Of a stretch of DNA of 64,000 nucleotides, positions 27,391 through 36,060 are shown piece after piece. The stretch spans positions 124,001 through 188,000 of the forward strand of contig NZ_QJJJ01000007.1 of NCBI RefSeq assembly GCF_003201865.1. Reading direction: 5' to 3'. Source of the stretch: Methylobacterium sp. B4. GTDB lineage: Bacteria > Pseudomonadota > Alphaproteobacteria > Rhizobiales > Beijerinckiaceae. The notes beneath the pieces were generated by a model. That model was not told where the DNA came from and did not search any database. It saw only the letters and a program-made list of their open reading frames with translations. Position 1 is the stretch's first letter. Every line of letters starts with the position of its first letter. A program made the translations under genes and the position numbers.

Positions 27391-28834
27391 CGAGCCGGTG
27401 GTCCGTCGCTTCGGAATAGGTGCAGCTCGTGCCCTTGCAGGCGCGCTTGGCCGCGTAGAGCGCGGCGTCGGCGCGGCGCAGGAGGGTGTCGCGGTCGCAC
27501 GATGCGGCGTCGGACCATGCCACACCGATCGTTCCGGTCACGCGGGCGATCTGACCGGCTCCGTCCACGACGATGTGGAGATTGCGAAGCAGCCTCTGCA
27601 CGACCGGCTCCAGGGCCGCCCGCCCGATCGTCGAGGGAACGAGGACGGCGAACTCGTCGCCCCCGAGCCGGGCTGGGAAGCAGGTCTCAAGAAAGGCAGC
27701 CCGCAACCGGTCGGCGACGCGGCGCAGCACCTCGTCGCCCGCGGCGTGCCCGAGGGCGTCGTTCACGCCCTTGAAGCCGTCGAGGTCGATCAGGAGGACC
27801 GCGACCTCCTCGCCCGCCGCGCGGGCCTCCCGCAGGCGGCTGTCGAGCACCCGGTGGAATTCGGCCCGGTTGGGCAGCTGTGTGAGGTCGTCGGTGCGGG
27901 CATGGTGCAGCAGCTTCTGCTCCATGCGGTGGCGGTCGGTGATGTCCTGCATCAGGCCGATCAGGGCGGCCGGCCGTCCGCGCGACAGCTCGATCTCGCC
28001 CAGACAGCGCACGCGCCGCCGGTTACCCTTGGCCGTCACGAGGTCGGCATCGAGCTCGAAGGGCTCGCCCGTGTCGAGGGTGCGCATTACTGCATCGAGG
28101 AAGCGGGTCCGGTCGGGCTCCGGGAAGAAATCCATGATCTCGCCGCTCGGCACGTCCCCGCCGACGGGCAACTCGTAGATCGCGAAGACGCCGTCCGACC
28201 ACGTCGGCGCCTGCTGTTCGAGATCGTAACGCCACGATCCCATCACGGCCATGCGCTCGGCCTGCTTGAACTGCCGCCGCTCCCGTTCGAGATGCTCGAC
28301 GGTCAGGCGCCGATCCTCGGCGACCTCCGCCGCGCGCAGGGCGAACCTGCGCGCCTCGAACAGGGCTTCTGCGGCGCAGGCCAGTTCCGCCAGGACGTCG
28401 AGATCGGCCGCTGCCGGCTCCCTCGGCTCGTCGTCGAGCACGCACAGGGTTCCGACGGTGACCGCATCGCCGTCCGCCCGCGTGAGGCGGACGGGCACTC
28501 CGGCATAGTAGCGGATGTTCGGCATGCCGGTGACGAAGGGGCTCGTCGCGAAGCGCGGATCGAGCCGGGCGTCGGCGACGACCAGGGGGGCTTCGGTTTC
28601 GAACACGATGGGACAGAAGGCCTGGGCACGCGGGGTTTCGGGCGCCAGCGGCCCGCAGCGCGCCTTGAACCACTGCCGCTCGGCATCGACCAGCGTGATC
28701 GACGACATGCGCGTGCCGAGCATGCGCTGAGCGAGCTTTGCCAGGGCGTCGAATTCCTGCTGCGGGGGCGTGTCGAGCAGCGCGATCTCGGCCAGGGCCT
28801 TCTGGCGCAAAGCTTCCCTTTGGCTGTCCCGCAT
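27383..28834 (-). CDS. Diguanylate cyclase with GAF and PAS sensor domains
   Basis: This is a 483-residue cytoplasmic protein. A GAF domain spans about 15-165 (ALLDTPPQQEFDALAKLA, then RYYAGVPVRL and TLCVLDD). A PAS region with PAC-like end spans about 190-305 (GSWRYDLEQQ to LIGLMQDITD). The GGDEF domain spans about 310-475, with active site GGDEF at 391-395 and the DLDGFKGVND metal/GTP segment. It would make cyclic di-GMP in response to signals sensed by GAF/PAS. The product-inhibition I-site (RxxD, nine residues before GGDEF) is absent: the position reads LETC, so feedback control may be lost. It lies near an HD-GYP protein and hybrid kinase on the same strand. The stop abuts IS debris. Confidence 0.88.
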   Translation of the reverse strand: MRDSQREALRQKALAEIALLDTPPQQEFDALAKLAQRMLGTRMSSITLVDAERQWFKARCGPLAPETPRAQAFCPIVFETEAPLVVADARLDPRFATSPFVTGMPNIRYYAGVPVRLTRADGDAVTVGTLCVLDDEPREPAAADLDVLAELACAAEALFEARRFALRAAEVAEDRRLTVEHLERERRQFKQAERMAVMGSWRYDLEQQAPTWSDGVFAIYELPVGGDVPSGEIMDFFPEPDRTRFLDAVMRTLDTGEPFELDADLVTAKGNRRRVRCLGEIELSRGRPAALIGLMQDITDRHRMEQKLLHHARTDDLTQLPNRAEFHRVLDSRLREARAAGEEVAVLLIDLDGFKGVNDALGHAAGDEVLRRVADRLRAAFLETCFPARLGGDEFAVLVPSTIGRAALEPVVQRLLRNLHIVVDGAGQIARVTGTIGVAWSDAASCDRDTLLRRADAALYAAKRACKGTSCTYSEATDHRLAG

Positions 28835-28932
28835 GCCGCCTCACCTCCTTTGTCCGGCGCTGCTAGCACAACGGTGATGAACGGGTCGTTTCGGCTGCCG
28901 AAGCCCGCGGGATCGGCCGGGCGACCCGTCCT

Positions 28933-31722
28933 TCAGGCATTGCGGCGCGCGTCCTGTCCCTCCGCGGTCGACACGCCGAGGCGCGCGTGGAGGGCCGTAA
29001 GAGTGTGGGCGAGCAGGGTCTGCAGGTCGGAGGCTTCCGCGGCGAGGCCGGCCCGGCCTCCCTCGCGTGCGGTGCCCTCGATCAGGCCCGCCTGCCCCAT
29101 CATCCGGGCGGCCCCGATATTGGCGCTCATCGACTTCAGGCTGTGGGCAGCGCGGGACGCGGCGGAGGCGTCGTCCTGTGCGAGGGCGGCCTCGAGATCG
29201 GCGAGCGCCTTCGGTGCCTGGGCGACGTAGAGGCGCAGAACGCGTTCGATGAAGTCGCGGTCGCCGAGTTCCTCCAAGTTCAGAAGCGTCTGCTCGTCGA
29301 GGAGGGATTGGCCCGCCTCGCCCGAGGCCGGCGGTTCGGCCGCCGCCCCGTCCTCGGACGCCGCATGCGTCGCCCCGAGGTGGCGGGCCAGCAGGGCGCC
29401 GAGTTGCAGCAGGGTGAAAGGCTTGGCGAGCATGCCGTCCATGTCGGCCGACTGCCAGGTCTCGGCGCCATCGCCGACGACGTGGGCGGTGAGCGCGACG
29501 ATCGGCACGCGCCCCGCCCCCTCCCGCTTCTCGCGGGCGCGGATGGCGAGGGCCGCGCTGAATCCGTCCAGCACCGGCATGCTGCCATCCATCAGAACGA
29601 GGTCGAAGCGCTGCGCGGCGGCGGCCTCGACGGCGGCCTGCCCGTCCTCGACACAGACGATGTCGCGGATGCCGAAGCGGGCCAGCGCCTCGGAGGCAAC
29701 CTCGCGGTTGACCGCGCTGTCGTCGGCCAGGAGCACCCGCGTTCCGGCGAAGGACGGCAGCGCGGCGGCCGGCCCCTCCTCCGCGGCGGCAGGGTCGAGG
29801 GCGAAGGGCGCATCCTCGGCGAGCGCGGCCAGGGTCGGGCGCCACTCGGCCCGGACGAGCGGCCAGCGTAGCAGGGCATCGGCGAGGCCGGCCCGGAAAA
29901 GCCCGGGTCCCGACGTGTCGCCGATCGGAACCAGGGCGATGACGCGGCGGGCACCCGCCGGACGGCGTCCCTCGGCCAGAAGCGCGGCCGCATCGAGAAA
30001 CCAGTGAGCCTCGCCGGCTTCCGCGAGGCTGAAGCCCGCCGCCCGCAGGTCGGAGGCGAGGACCGTCGCGGTCGCGCTGCCGATCCCACCGAAGCGGATG
30101 CGCTCGGATACCGAGGGCGCGCGGTTGAGCCCCGGCTCGGCCGCCTCTTCCGCCTCCACGGGGATGCGCGCCCAGAAGGTCGAGCCCTCACCGAGACGGC
30201 TCTCCACGCCGACCCGCCCGCCCATCGCCGCGATCAGACGCTCGGCGATCGAGAGGCCGAGCCCGGTGCCGCCGAAGCGGCGGGCGATCGACTGGTCGGC
30301 CTGGGTGAAGGCCGTGAAGATCCCGGAGAGCCGGTCCTCCGGGATGCCGATCCCGGTATCGGTCACGGCGATGCGCAGGACGGACCCGGAGGGCTCCTGC
30401 TCCATTTCCATCCGCACCAGGACGTGGCCGGCGGCCGTGAACTTGAGCGCGTTCGAGACGAAGTTGCCGAGCACCTGACCGAGCCGGACGGGATCGCCGA
30501 GGATGGCGCGCGGCACGCGGGCATCGACCAGAGCCGCGAGGTCGAGCCCCGCCGTGCGGGCGCGCTCGGCGAACAGGGTCACGACAGTGTCGGCGACCTC
30601 GTGGGGGCTCAGCGGAATCCGTTCGACCTCCAGGCGGCCGGCCTCCACCTTCGCGAAATCGAGAATGTCGTTGATGATGGCGAGCAGCGACTGGCCGGAG
30701 CGGGCGATGACCTTGGCGTAGCGCTGCTGGCGCGGCGGCAGGTCGGCCGAGGCCAGGAGTTCGGCCATCACCAGCATGCCGTTCATCGGCGTGCGGATCT
30801 CGTGGCTCATCGTCGCGAGAAAGGTCGACTTGGCGGCGTTGGCGTGGTCGGCGGCCTGCTTGGCCTCGATCAGGTCGTGGGTCCGCAGCCGGACCTCCTC
30901 CTCCAGGCCCGCGCCGTAGCGGGCGATGGCCCGGTCGCGCTCGTTGATCGCCTGAAGCAAGCCGTTGAAGCTCGCCGCCAGCGCGCCGACCTCGCCGCTG
31001 CCGGCGACGGCGCGCCGCGTGTAGTCATGGCCCTGGCGCACGTGGTCCATCGTCCGGGCGAGCGCGGCGAGCGGCCGGGTGACGCTGCGCTGCAAACCCA
31101 TCGAGACGGCGAGCCCGAGGGCGAGGGCGAGCAGGCCGGCGAGCAGGGCCGTCAGGCCGACCTCGGCGATGCGCCCGGCGAGATCGCGGTTGTCCGAGAC
31201 CAGCACGACCCGGCCGATGGTGCGGGCGTTTTCCTGGATCGGAACCGTCACGCGCAGGGTTCGCGTCGTCATGAGGTCGAGCGGCGACACCGAGCCCTGG
31301 TCGAGGTCGATGTCGTTGGCCAGCCGCAGACCGATTCCCTGCTCGGCGAGGATGTCGCCCTCGCCCCGCTCGACCGCGGCGTAGACCAGCGCCCGACCGT
31401 GGGCGATAGCCCGCAGGGTGCTCTGCGCGGCCGCCTCGTCGCCCTGGCTCGTGGCCTGCGCCGCGCTCGCGGCCAGGATCTGCGCGGTCATGCGCAGCAT
31501 CTCGCGCTTGGCCGCGGTGTAGCGCTCGACTTCGCGCCAGGCCGACAGGCCGGTCAGAAGCAGCAACGCGACGGCGACCGCGCCGGTGACGGCCAGCGCC
31601 AGCCGTGCGGAGAGCGAGCGCAGCGGGCTGGAGGACGGGGCACGCACGGAAGGCTCCTCGGAAGCGGGCGGATCGGGCCGACGGACTCGGGACGGCGGCT
31701 CAGGCGGCAAAGCCCCTGGCAT
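28933..31722 (-). CDS. Hybrid sensor histidine kinase with receiver and Hpt domains
   Basis: This is a 929-residue membrane kinase. Helices at about 41-62 and 188-208 bracket a periplasmic sensor of about 125 residues. A HAMP segment (SVTRPLAALARTMDHVRQG) leads to a coiled linker, then HisKA with SHEIRTPMNG (His 307), an ATPase domain (NFVSNALKFTAAG, DTGIGIPEDRL, FGGTGLGLSI), a degenerate region at about 545-650, a receiver domain with LMDGSMPVLDG, and a C-terminal Hpt domain with AAHSLKSMSANIGA. This is the full phosphorelay of BarA/ArcB-type kinases. It is translationally linked to the upstream HD-GYP response regulator (23-bp overlap), so the pair may form one signalling unit controlling c-di-GMP. 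The signal is unknown. Confidence 0.9.
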   Translation of the reverse strand: MPGALPPEPPSRVRRPDPPASEEPSVRAPSSSPLRSLSARLALAVTGAVAVALLLLTGLSAWREVERYTAAKREMLRMTAQILAASAAQATSQGDEAAAQSTLRAIAHGRALVYAAVERGEGDILAEQGIGLRLANDIDLDQGSVSPLDLMTTRTLRVTVPIQENARTIGRVVLVSDNRDLAGRIAEVGLTALLAGLLALALGLAVSMGLQRSVTRPLAALARTMDHVRQGHDYTRRAVAGSGEVGALAASFNGLLQAINERDRAIARYGAGLEEEVRLRTHDLIEAKQAADHANAAKSTFLATMSHEIRTPMNGMLVMAELLASADLPPRQQRYAKVIARSGQSLLAIINDILDFAKVEAGRLEVERIPLSPHEVADTVVTLFAERARTAGLDLAALVDARVPRAILGDPVRLGQVLGNFVSNALKFTAAGHVLVRMEMEQEPSGSVLRIAVTDTGIGIPEDRLSGIFTAFTQADQSIARRFGGTGLGLSIAERLIAAMGGRVGVESRLGEGSTFWARIPVEAEEAAEPGLNRAPSVSERIRFGGIGSATATVLASDLRAAGFSLAEAGEAHWFLDAAALLAEGRRPAGARRVIALVPIGDTSGPGLFRAGLADALLRWPLVRAEWRPTLAALAEDAPFALDPAAAEEGPAAALPSFAGTRVLLADDSAVNREVASEALARFGIRDIVCVEDGQAAVEAAAAQRFDLVLMDGSMPVLDGFSAALAIRAREKREGAGRVPIVALTAHVVGDGAETWQSADMDGMLAKPFTLLQLGALLARHLGATHAASEDGAAAEPPASGEAGQSLLDEQTLLNLEELGDRDFIERVLRLYVAQAPKALADLEAALAQDDASAASRAAHSLKSMSANIGAARMMGQAGLIEGTAREGGRAGLAAEASDLQTLLAHTLTALHARLGVSTAEGQDARRNA

Positions 31723-32737
31723 GGCGGGTCACGTCGTCCCAGCCGGCCAGGAAGGCGGCGACGCAGGCGGGATCGAAGTGGCGGCCCGCCTGCTCGCGCA
31801 GGAACTCGCCGGCCTCGTCGAGCGGCCATGCCCGCTTGTAGGGCCGCTCGGAGACGAGGGCGTCGAAGACGTCGGCCACGGCGACGATGCGGCCGGAGAG
31901 CGGGATGGCGTCCCCCGTCAGACCGGCGGGATAGCCCGTTCCGTCCCAGCGCTCGTGATGACTCGCGGCGATCTCGGCGGCGAGTTGCACCACTTCCGAG
32001 CCGCTGCCCTGGAGGATGCGCCGCCCACGCTCGGCATGCTTCTCCATCTCCCGCCGCTCGTCCTCGGAGAGCGGGCCGCGCTTGAGCAGGATGGTGTCCG
32101 AGACGCCGATCTTGCCGACATCGTGCATGGTCGAGGCGAGGCTGAGGCGGGCGCAGGCCTCCCGCTCCATGCCGAGGTTGCGGGCAACGATCTCGACATA
32201 GGCGGCCACCCGGGCGATGTGGTCGCCCGTGTCGGTGTCGCGGTGCTCGGCTGCCCGCATCAAGAGGGCGATGATCTCGCGCTCCCGCGCCTCGCAGGCG
32301 GCGATGGCGGCGGCCACCTCCCGCGCCAGCACCTCGGTCCGCTCCTGCTCCTGCCGGTAGGCCCGCGAGAGCGCCAGCAGGTTGGTGACCCGCGCCCGGA
32401 TCTCGACCGGGTCGCAGGGCTTGCCGAGAAAGTCGGTGGCGCCGATTCCCAGCGCTTCGCGGCGCAGGCTCTGCTGGTCGAGGCTCGTCACCATGACGAT
32501 CGGCACGTGCCGGAAGCCCTCGACGGCGCGGGCGGCGGCGATGAATTCCAGCCCCGTCATGCCCGGCATGTCGTAGTCGGTGATGGCGATGCCGATCCGG
32601 GCGACGTTGGCGCGCAGGAAGGCGAGCGCCGCTTCCGGCTCCGTGAACTCGACCGGGCGGCATCCCTGTACGGGGGCAAGCGCCCGCGCGAGCAGCAGGT
32701 TGTTCATCTCCGAATCATCGAGGATCAGCGCGAGCAT
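31700..32737 (-). CDS. Response regulator with HD-GYP phosphodiesterase domain
   Basis: The ATG at 32737 (345 residues) was chosen because the receiver domain begins there (MLALILDDSEMNNLLLARAL); the frame stays open far upstream only as a shadow. The receiver (1-120) has phospho-acceptor Asp 54 in ITDYDMPGMTG. A helical linker (about 125-165) joins an HD-GYP domain with RDTDTGDHIARV, MHDVGKIGV and HHERWDGTGYP, the complete metal and GYP motifs of active c-di-GMP phosphodiesterases. It probably degrades c-di-GMP when phosphorylated by the hybrid kinase encoded immediately downstream. It opposes the diguanylate cyclase at 27383-28834. Confidence 0.9.
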   Translation of the reverse strand: MLALILDDSEMNNLLLARALAPVQGCRPVEFTEPEAALAFLRANVARIGIAITDYDMPGMTGLEFIAAARAVEGFRHVPIVMVTSLDQQSLRREALGIGATDFLGKPCDPVEIRARVTNLLALSRAYRQEQERTEVLAREVAAAIAACEAREREIIALLMRAAEHRDTDTGDHIARVAAYVEIVARNLGMEREACARLSLASTMHDVGKIGVSDTILLKRGPLSEDERREMEKHAERGRRILQGSGSEVVQLAAEIAASHHERWDGTGYPAGLTGDAIPLSGRIVAVADVFDALVSERPYKRAWPLDEAGEFLREQAGRHFDPACVAAFLAGWDDVTRHARGFAA

Positions 32738-32841
32738 CGGCTCGGTGTCCGGTCGCGCACTCCCCTCCGACAGGGCGGGTTCGGATCCCGAGACTGCCAA
32801 ACCGCTCTGCACACGCACCTCCGGCGAGAAACCGCTTCGTG

Positions 32842-34263
32842 TCACTGGCTGATGACGAGCCGCCCCGAGACCGGACCGACCCCCTTCGGGACCGGCACGC
32901 TGGAGCGGTTGTAGTCCGCGTTGAGATAGAGGTTCGGGCCCTCGTAGAGGTTGATCTGCTGGGCCACGACGACGGTGTAGGCCGAGAGATCCGCCACCGG
33001 CCGGTGCGAGTCGATCACGAGCCGGCCGGCCGGGAGGTAGATCGTGCCCAGCATGGTCCGGGCGTTGTCGCTGATGATGCGATAGGTCCGCATCGGCTTG
33101 CTGGCGGCGAGCGGCGGCGGCGTCAGCGTGATCAGGTCGCCCAGCAGCGTGTCGACGGAGAGTGCCGGATCGATCGGCAGGGCGACGCTGGGCTCCTCCG
33201 AGATCAAGAGTCCCGCCATGACGCCGGTGGTCGGCGCCGACAGGTTCACGGTGGTCTTCTTGTCGAAGAGAAGTCCGCCGTCGTTGCCGGTGAAGTAGAA
33301 GGCGACGTCGGTGCCGTTCAGCGTCGCTTTCTTGTCCACGATGAGCGGACCGTTCTTCATGACGTAGATGCCCGGCCGCAAGGTGACGACGGCGTTCTTG
33401 GTGACGTGCAGGCCGCCGCAATAGGTACCGGGTTCGAGTGTGACGTTGCTCGATACGACGTTCGACCCCTTGCTCTTGCCAGTGAGCTTGTCTGCAAGAA
33501 CGAGGACATCCGACAGGAGCGTACACGTGCCGATCGGTGGGGCCGGCCGGTCGCGCAGCGGATCCTGGATCACCGGGCAGCCCGTCTGCGGGTTGGGCGT
33601 GAAATTCGCCCGATCATCCCGAAAGCCGCCGGCCGAGCAGATCGTCTGCGCCCGGGCGAGCGCGCCGTCCCGGCCGATCATGCCGGTGCCGCTGGCCGAG
33701 TTGGAGTACAGGGCGCAATCGTAGGCGGTGACCTGGGCGTTCTTCTCTAGGTTGAAGGCTCCGGCCGCGGCAGGGTCGAGGGCCAGCATGCACAGGCGCA
33801 TCCGGCCCACCACGCTGGCCTTCGCCCGGGCCGAGATCTGGATCGTTCGCATGCCGACGAACGGCCCGAACGTGAGCTTGATGGTCTGCTCGGCATTGGC
33901 CTCGACGCTGGTCTTGTCGGAGGCGACCGTGACCTGGATCGAGACCGGGGCGTCGGCCCCCGCCTTCGCCTCCGTCTGGATCGTCTGCGTCGTCAGGCCG
34001 ACGATGGAGTCGGTGCTCGAGACGACGAGCTTCAGGGCGTTCCCGCCGGCCATGACCCCGGCATCCACGGCGCTCTGCAGGTTCGTGCGGGCCGAGACGG
34101 CCGAAGCGTAGTCGATCGCCCCGCCGACGAGGCCGATGAGCGTCGAGACCGAGAGCGCGAAGACGACCGCGACGCCGCCGCCGGTCTCTCGGCGCAGGCT
34201 CGCGACGGCCCGCTTCCATCGAATGCCGCGTCCCGGAGGTCCGCTCGCGTCACGCGCCGTCAT
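32842..34263 (-). CDS. TadG-like pilus/secretion-associated protein
   Basis: This 473-residue protein has one N-terminal membrane segment in a TadE/TadG-type context (GGGVAVVFALSVSTLIGLVG, then GAIDYASAVSARTNLQSAVD). That is the conserved start of TadG proteins, in which a type IV pilin-like helix is followed by a long exported domain. The remainder, with TLEPGTYCGGLHV and LRPGIYVMKNGPLIV, looks beta-rich and periplasmic. No von Willebrand A motif is clear. Two TadE-like genes lie upstream on the same strand, but no other tad genes (ATPase, secretin, prepilin peptidase) are in the window. Confidence 0.78.
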   Translation of the reverse strand: MTARDASGPPGRGIRWKRAVASLRRETGGGVAVVFALSVSTLIGLVGGAIDYASAVSARTNLQSAVDAGVMAGGNALKLVVSSTDSIVGLTTQTIQTEAKAGADAPVSIQVTVASDKTSVEANAEQTIKLTFGPFVGMRTIQISARAKASVVGRMRLCMLALDPAAAGAFNLEKNAQVTAYDCALYSNSASGTGMIGRDGALARAQTICSAGGFRDDRANFTPNPQTGCPVIQDPLRDRPAPPIGTCTLLSDVLVLADKLTGKSKGSNVVSSNVTLEPGTYCGGLHVTKNAVVTLRPGIYVMKNGPLIVDKKATLNGTDVAFYFTGNDGGLLFDKKTTVNLSAPTTGVMAGLLISEEPSVALPIDPALSVDTLLGDLITLTPPPLAASKPMRTYRIISDNARTMLGTIYLPAGRLVIDSHRPVADLSAYTVVVAQQINLYEGPNLYLNADYNRSSVPVPKGVGPVSGRLVISQ

Positions 34264-34451
34264 CGCGCCGATTGCCTCACTGCTGGCCGCTTCCCCTTCG
34301 CGGAAGTAACGCTTCCGAGTTAATAGGACTTGCCGTGTGAGACCCCAATCGCATTAATCTGGTTGACGCGGGATTGACGCCGATAAGCTATGTTTCCGGC
34401 ATGGAGCGGCGGCGTTCGACTGAAAATTGTGTCACAAATTCGAGAGCACGA
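34264..34451. other. Leader of the TadG-like gene
   Basis: This 188-bp gap contains relatively AT-rich sequence (about 34300-34440) suited to a promoter for the TadG-like gene. No other gene or strong hairpin was seen. Confidence 0.35.
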
Positions 34452-35072
34452 TCACTGAGGGCAAGGCTTGCCGCCGGGCAGCACCACCTCCGCCTGCCCG
34501 TTCCGGGCGACGCCTTCGCGCACGGGCCAGACGGCCTTGCCCGTGAAGGTCATGTCCTTGATGAGCGGGAAGAAGGCGAAGAGCGGCTGATAGGTCAGCC
34601 GCGTCTCGGCCATGACGAAGCGGTCTCCTTTCGAGGCGGTCCCGGCCGGGGGCGGACCGATATCCGCGCCGACGATTCGGGCCTTGTCCCGCTGCTGCAC
34701 GCTGGAGCAGGTCCGGGCGACGAAGGTGTTGCCGACCTGATAGACCCCGCCGGCCGTGAGCACGATACCGGCGCCAGAGAGGGTATAGGGGGCCGCCACG
34801 ACATCGGCGGTAGCAAAGACATCGTTGATGTCGCTGTAGTCGTTCTTGGAAATCAGATCGGCCATGGCAAGGGTGGCCTGGGCCAGACGGGTATTGGTCG
34901 CGAAGGCCCGTGGAATTTCGATCGCCGCGGCGAACAGCAGCAGAAGGAGCGGCGCGAGAAAGGCGAATTCGACGGCGCTCGCGCCCCCTTGCGCCCGCCA
35001 GAAGCGTCCGAATACGCCCCCGAACCGGTGCATGTCGGCCGCGACCTGTGGGGCTACGCCGAGAGGCTCCAT
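34452..35072 (-). CDS. TadE-like pilus assembly protein
   Basis: The ATG at 35072 gives 206 residues, four bases after the upstream gene's stop; an ATG at 35033 is an alternative start. The diagnostic segment FWRAQGGASAVEFAFLAPLL, with the following LLLFAAAIEIPRAF, is the TadE N-terminal motif: a Glu five residues after the Gly-rich turn within a membrane helix, as in prepilins. The remaining exported part has one Cys pair (TCSSVQQ and KPCPQ). Such pseudopilins assist Flp pilus assembly. The gene forms a likely operon with the TadE-like gene upstream. Confidence 0.82.
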   Translation of the reverse strand: MEPLGVAPQVAADMHRFGGVFGRFWRAQGGASAVEFAFLAPLLLLLFAAAIEIPRAFATNTRLAQATLAMADLISKNDYSDINDVFATADVVAAPYTLSGAGIVLTAGGVYQVGNTFVARTCSSVQQRDKARIVGADIGPPPAGTASKGDRFVMAETRLTYQPLFAFFPLIKDMTFTGKAVWPVREGVARNGQAEVVLPGGKPCPQ

Positions 35073-35076
35073 GGGC

Positions 35077-35733
35077 TCAGGCACAGGATTTTTCCGCGTA
35101 ATCTTCGGTGCGGAACACGGCCGTCGATGTGAGGAGCTGCCTGCCGCCGGGCATGCGCTGCCCGGTGAAGTCGAGGAAACCGAACGGTCGCAGCATCGGT
35201 ACGGCCGCGCGCAGAAGATGGATGCCGCCGCCCGAAGGACAGGTGAACTGCGTGCCGAAGCCGGCCGCCCAATCGCCCCGATCGGCATCGTAGGGCGAGG
35301 CCGTCTGCTTGATGGCGAAGGTCGCGGTGCGCACGAGATCGAACCGCATCTCGTCGCATCGGTAGAGGCTCAACCCGGTTCCGCACAGAAGCGTGCGCAG
35401 GTGCTGCGCCGGATCGATGCTGGTCATCTGATCCTGGAAGGCCCCCGTGCGCAGCAGACGCGCCGCCCGCTGTACCGACACGTCGAGCTGATGCTGCGCG
35501 AGAACGAGGAGCGCGGCCTCGATGACCACGGCGATGAGCGCGAACAGGGGCACCGCGAGCAACGAAATCTCGATGGCGGCGACGCCGCCGCAATCGCGGA
35601 TGAAGCGCAAGCCCGATGTCGTCGGTGCCGCAAGGCGGCGGTTGTGCCGGTTGAGCCTGAAGCGTTTCAAGAACGTCGTCTTCGTTGGTAGCACGCCCGA
35701 AGTCTGAAACCGCTGGTAGTCTTGCGAGGACAT
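35077..35733 (-). CDS. TadE-like pilus assembly protein (second copy)
   Basis: This is a 218-residue protein with the TadE-type segment RDCGGVAAIEISLLAVPLFA starting near residue 46, where the invariant Glu is kept. A long N-terminal cytoplasmic tail precedes the helix. The exported domain has Cys residues at about 115, 128, 190 and the C-terminus (KSCA). It is followed at once by the second TadE-like gene. Together with the TadG-like gene this is the minor-pseudopilin part of a Tad/Flp system whose core machinery must lie elsewhere. Confidence 0.8.
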   Translation of the reverse strand: MSSQDYQRFQTSGVLPTKTTFLKRFRLNRHNRRLAAPTTSGLRFIRDCGGVAAIEISLLAVPLFALIAVVIEAALLVLAQHQLDVSVQRAARLLRTGAFQDQMTSIDPAQHLRTLLCGTGLSLYRCDEMRFDLVRTATFAIKQTASPYDADRGDWAAGFGTQFTCPSGGGIHLLRAAVPMLRPFGFLDFTGQRMPGGRQLLTSTAVFRTEDYAEKSCA

Positions 35734-36060
35734 GACACGGTCGCCCGACGACGGTAGATCGAAGCGCCTTTATTCTCGGTGAATCCGTCCGGGAGGATTG
35801 CGAAAGCCGGCTTGGCATACCCACCCGCTGAGCCGGACGCTGATCGTCACCGCCCGGGGCCCGGGGACGTCGTACGCATCCCGCTCGACGTGGACAGTCA
35901 CCGACACCGCGCTTCGGCGACCGCCGGCCGTCATGGTCGCCTTCCGGCAACCTGCACTGCCGTCGGTCGACGGCCTCCATCGGGAGAGGGAGCGGCCCGT
36001 TCGGATCGCCGCCCCCGCTCGTGATGAGCCGATCGCGCGTTCACGATCATCCGCGGGCGT
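35734..36060. other. Intergenic region between TadE genes and the secretion operon
   Basis: No supportable gene occurs in these 327 bp. The part near 35740-35780 probably contains the promoter of the TadE-like genes (minus strand). The rest is GC-rich with no clear terminator after the HlyD-family gene. Confidence 0.35.

Noticed and set aside
32738..33526. N-terminal extension of the HD-GYP response regulator
   Set aside because: It overlaps the TadG-like gene antisense and has no domain; the receiver starts exactly at ATG 32737.
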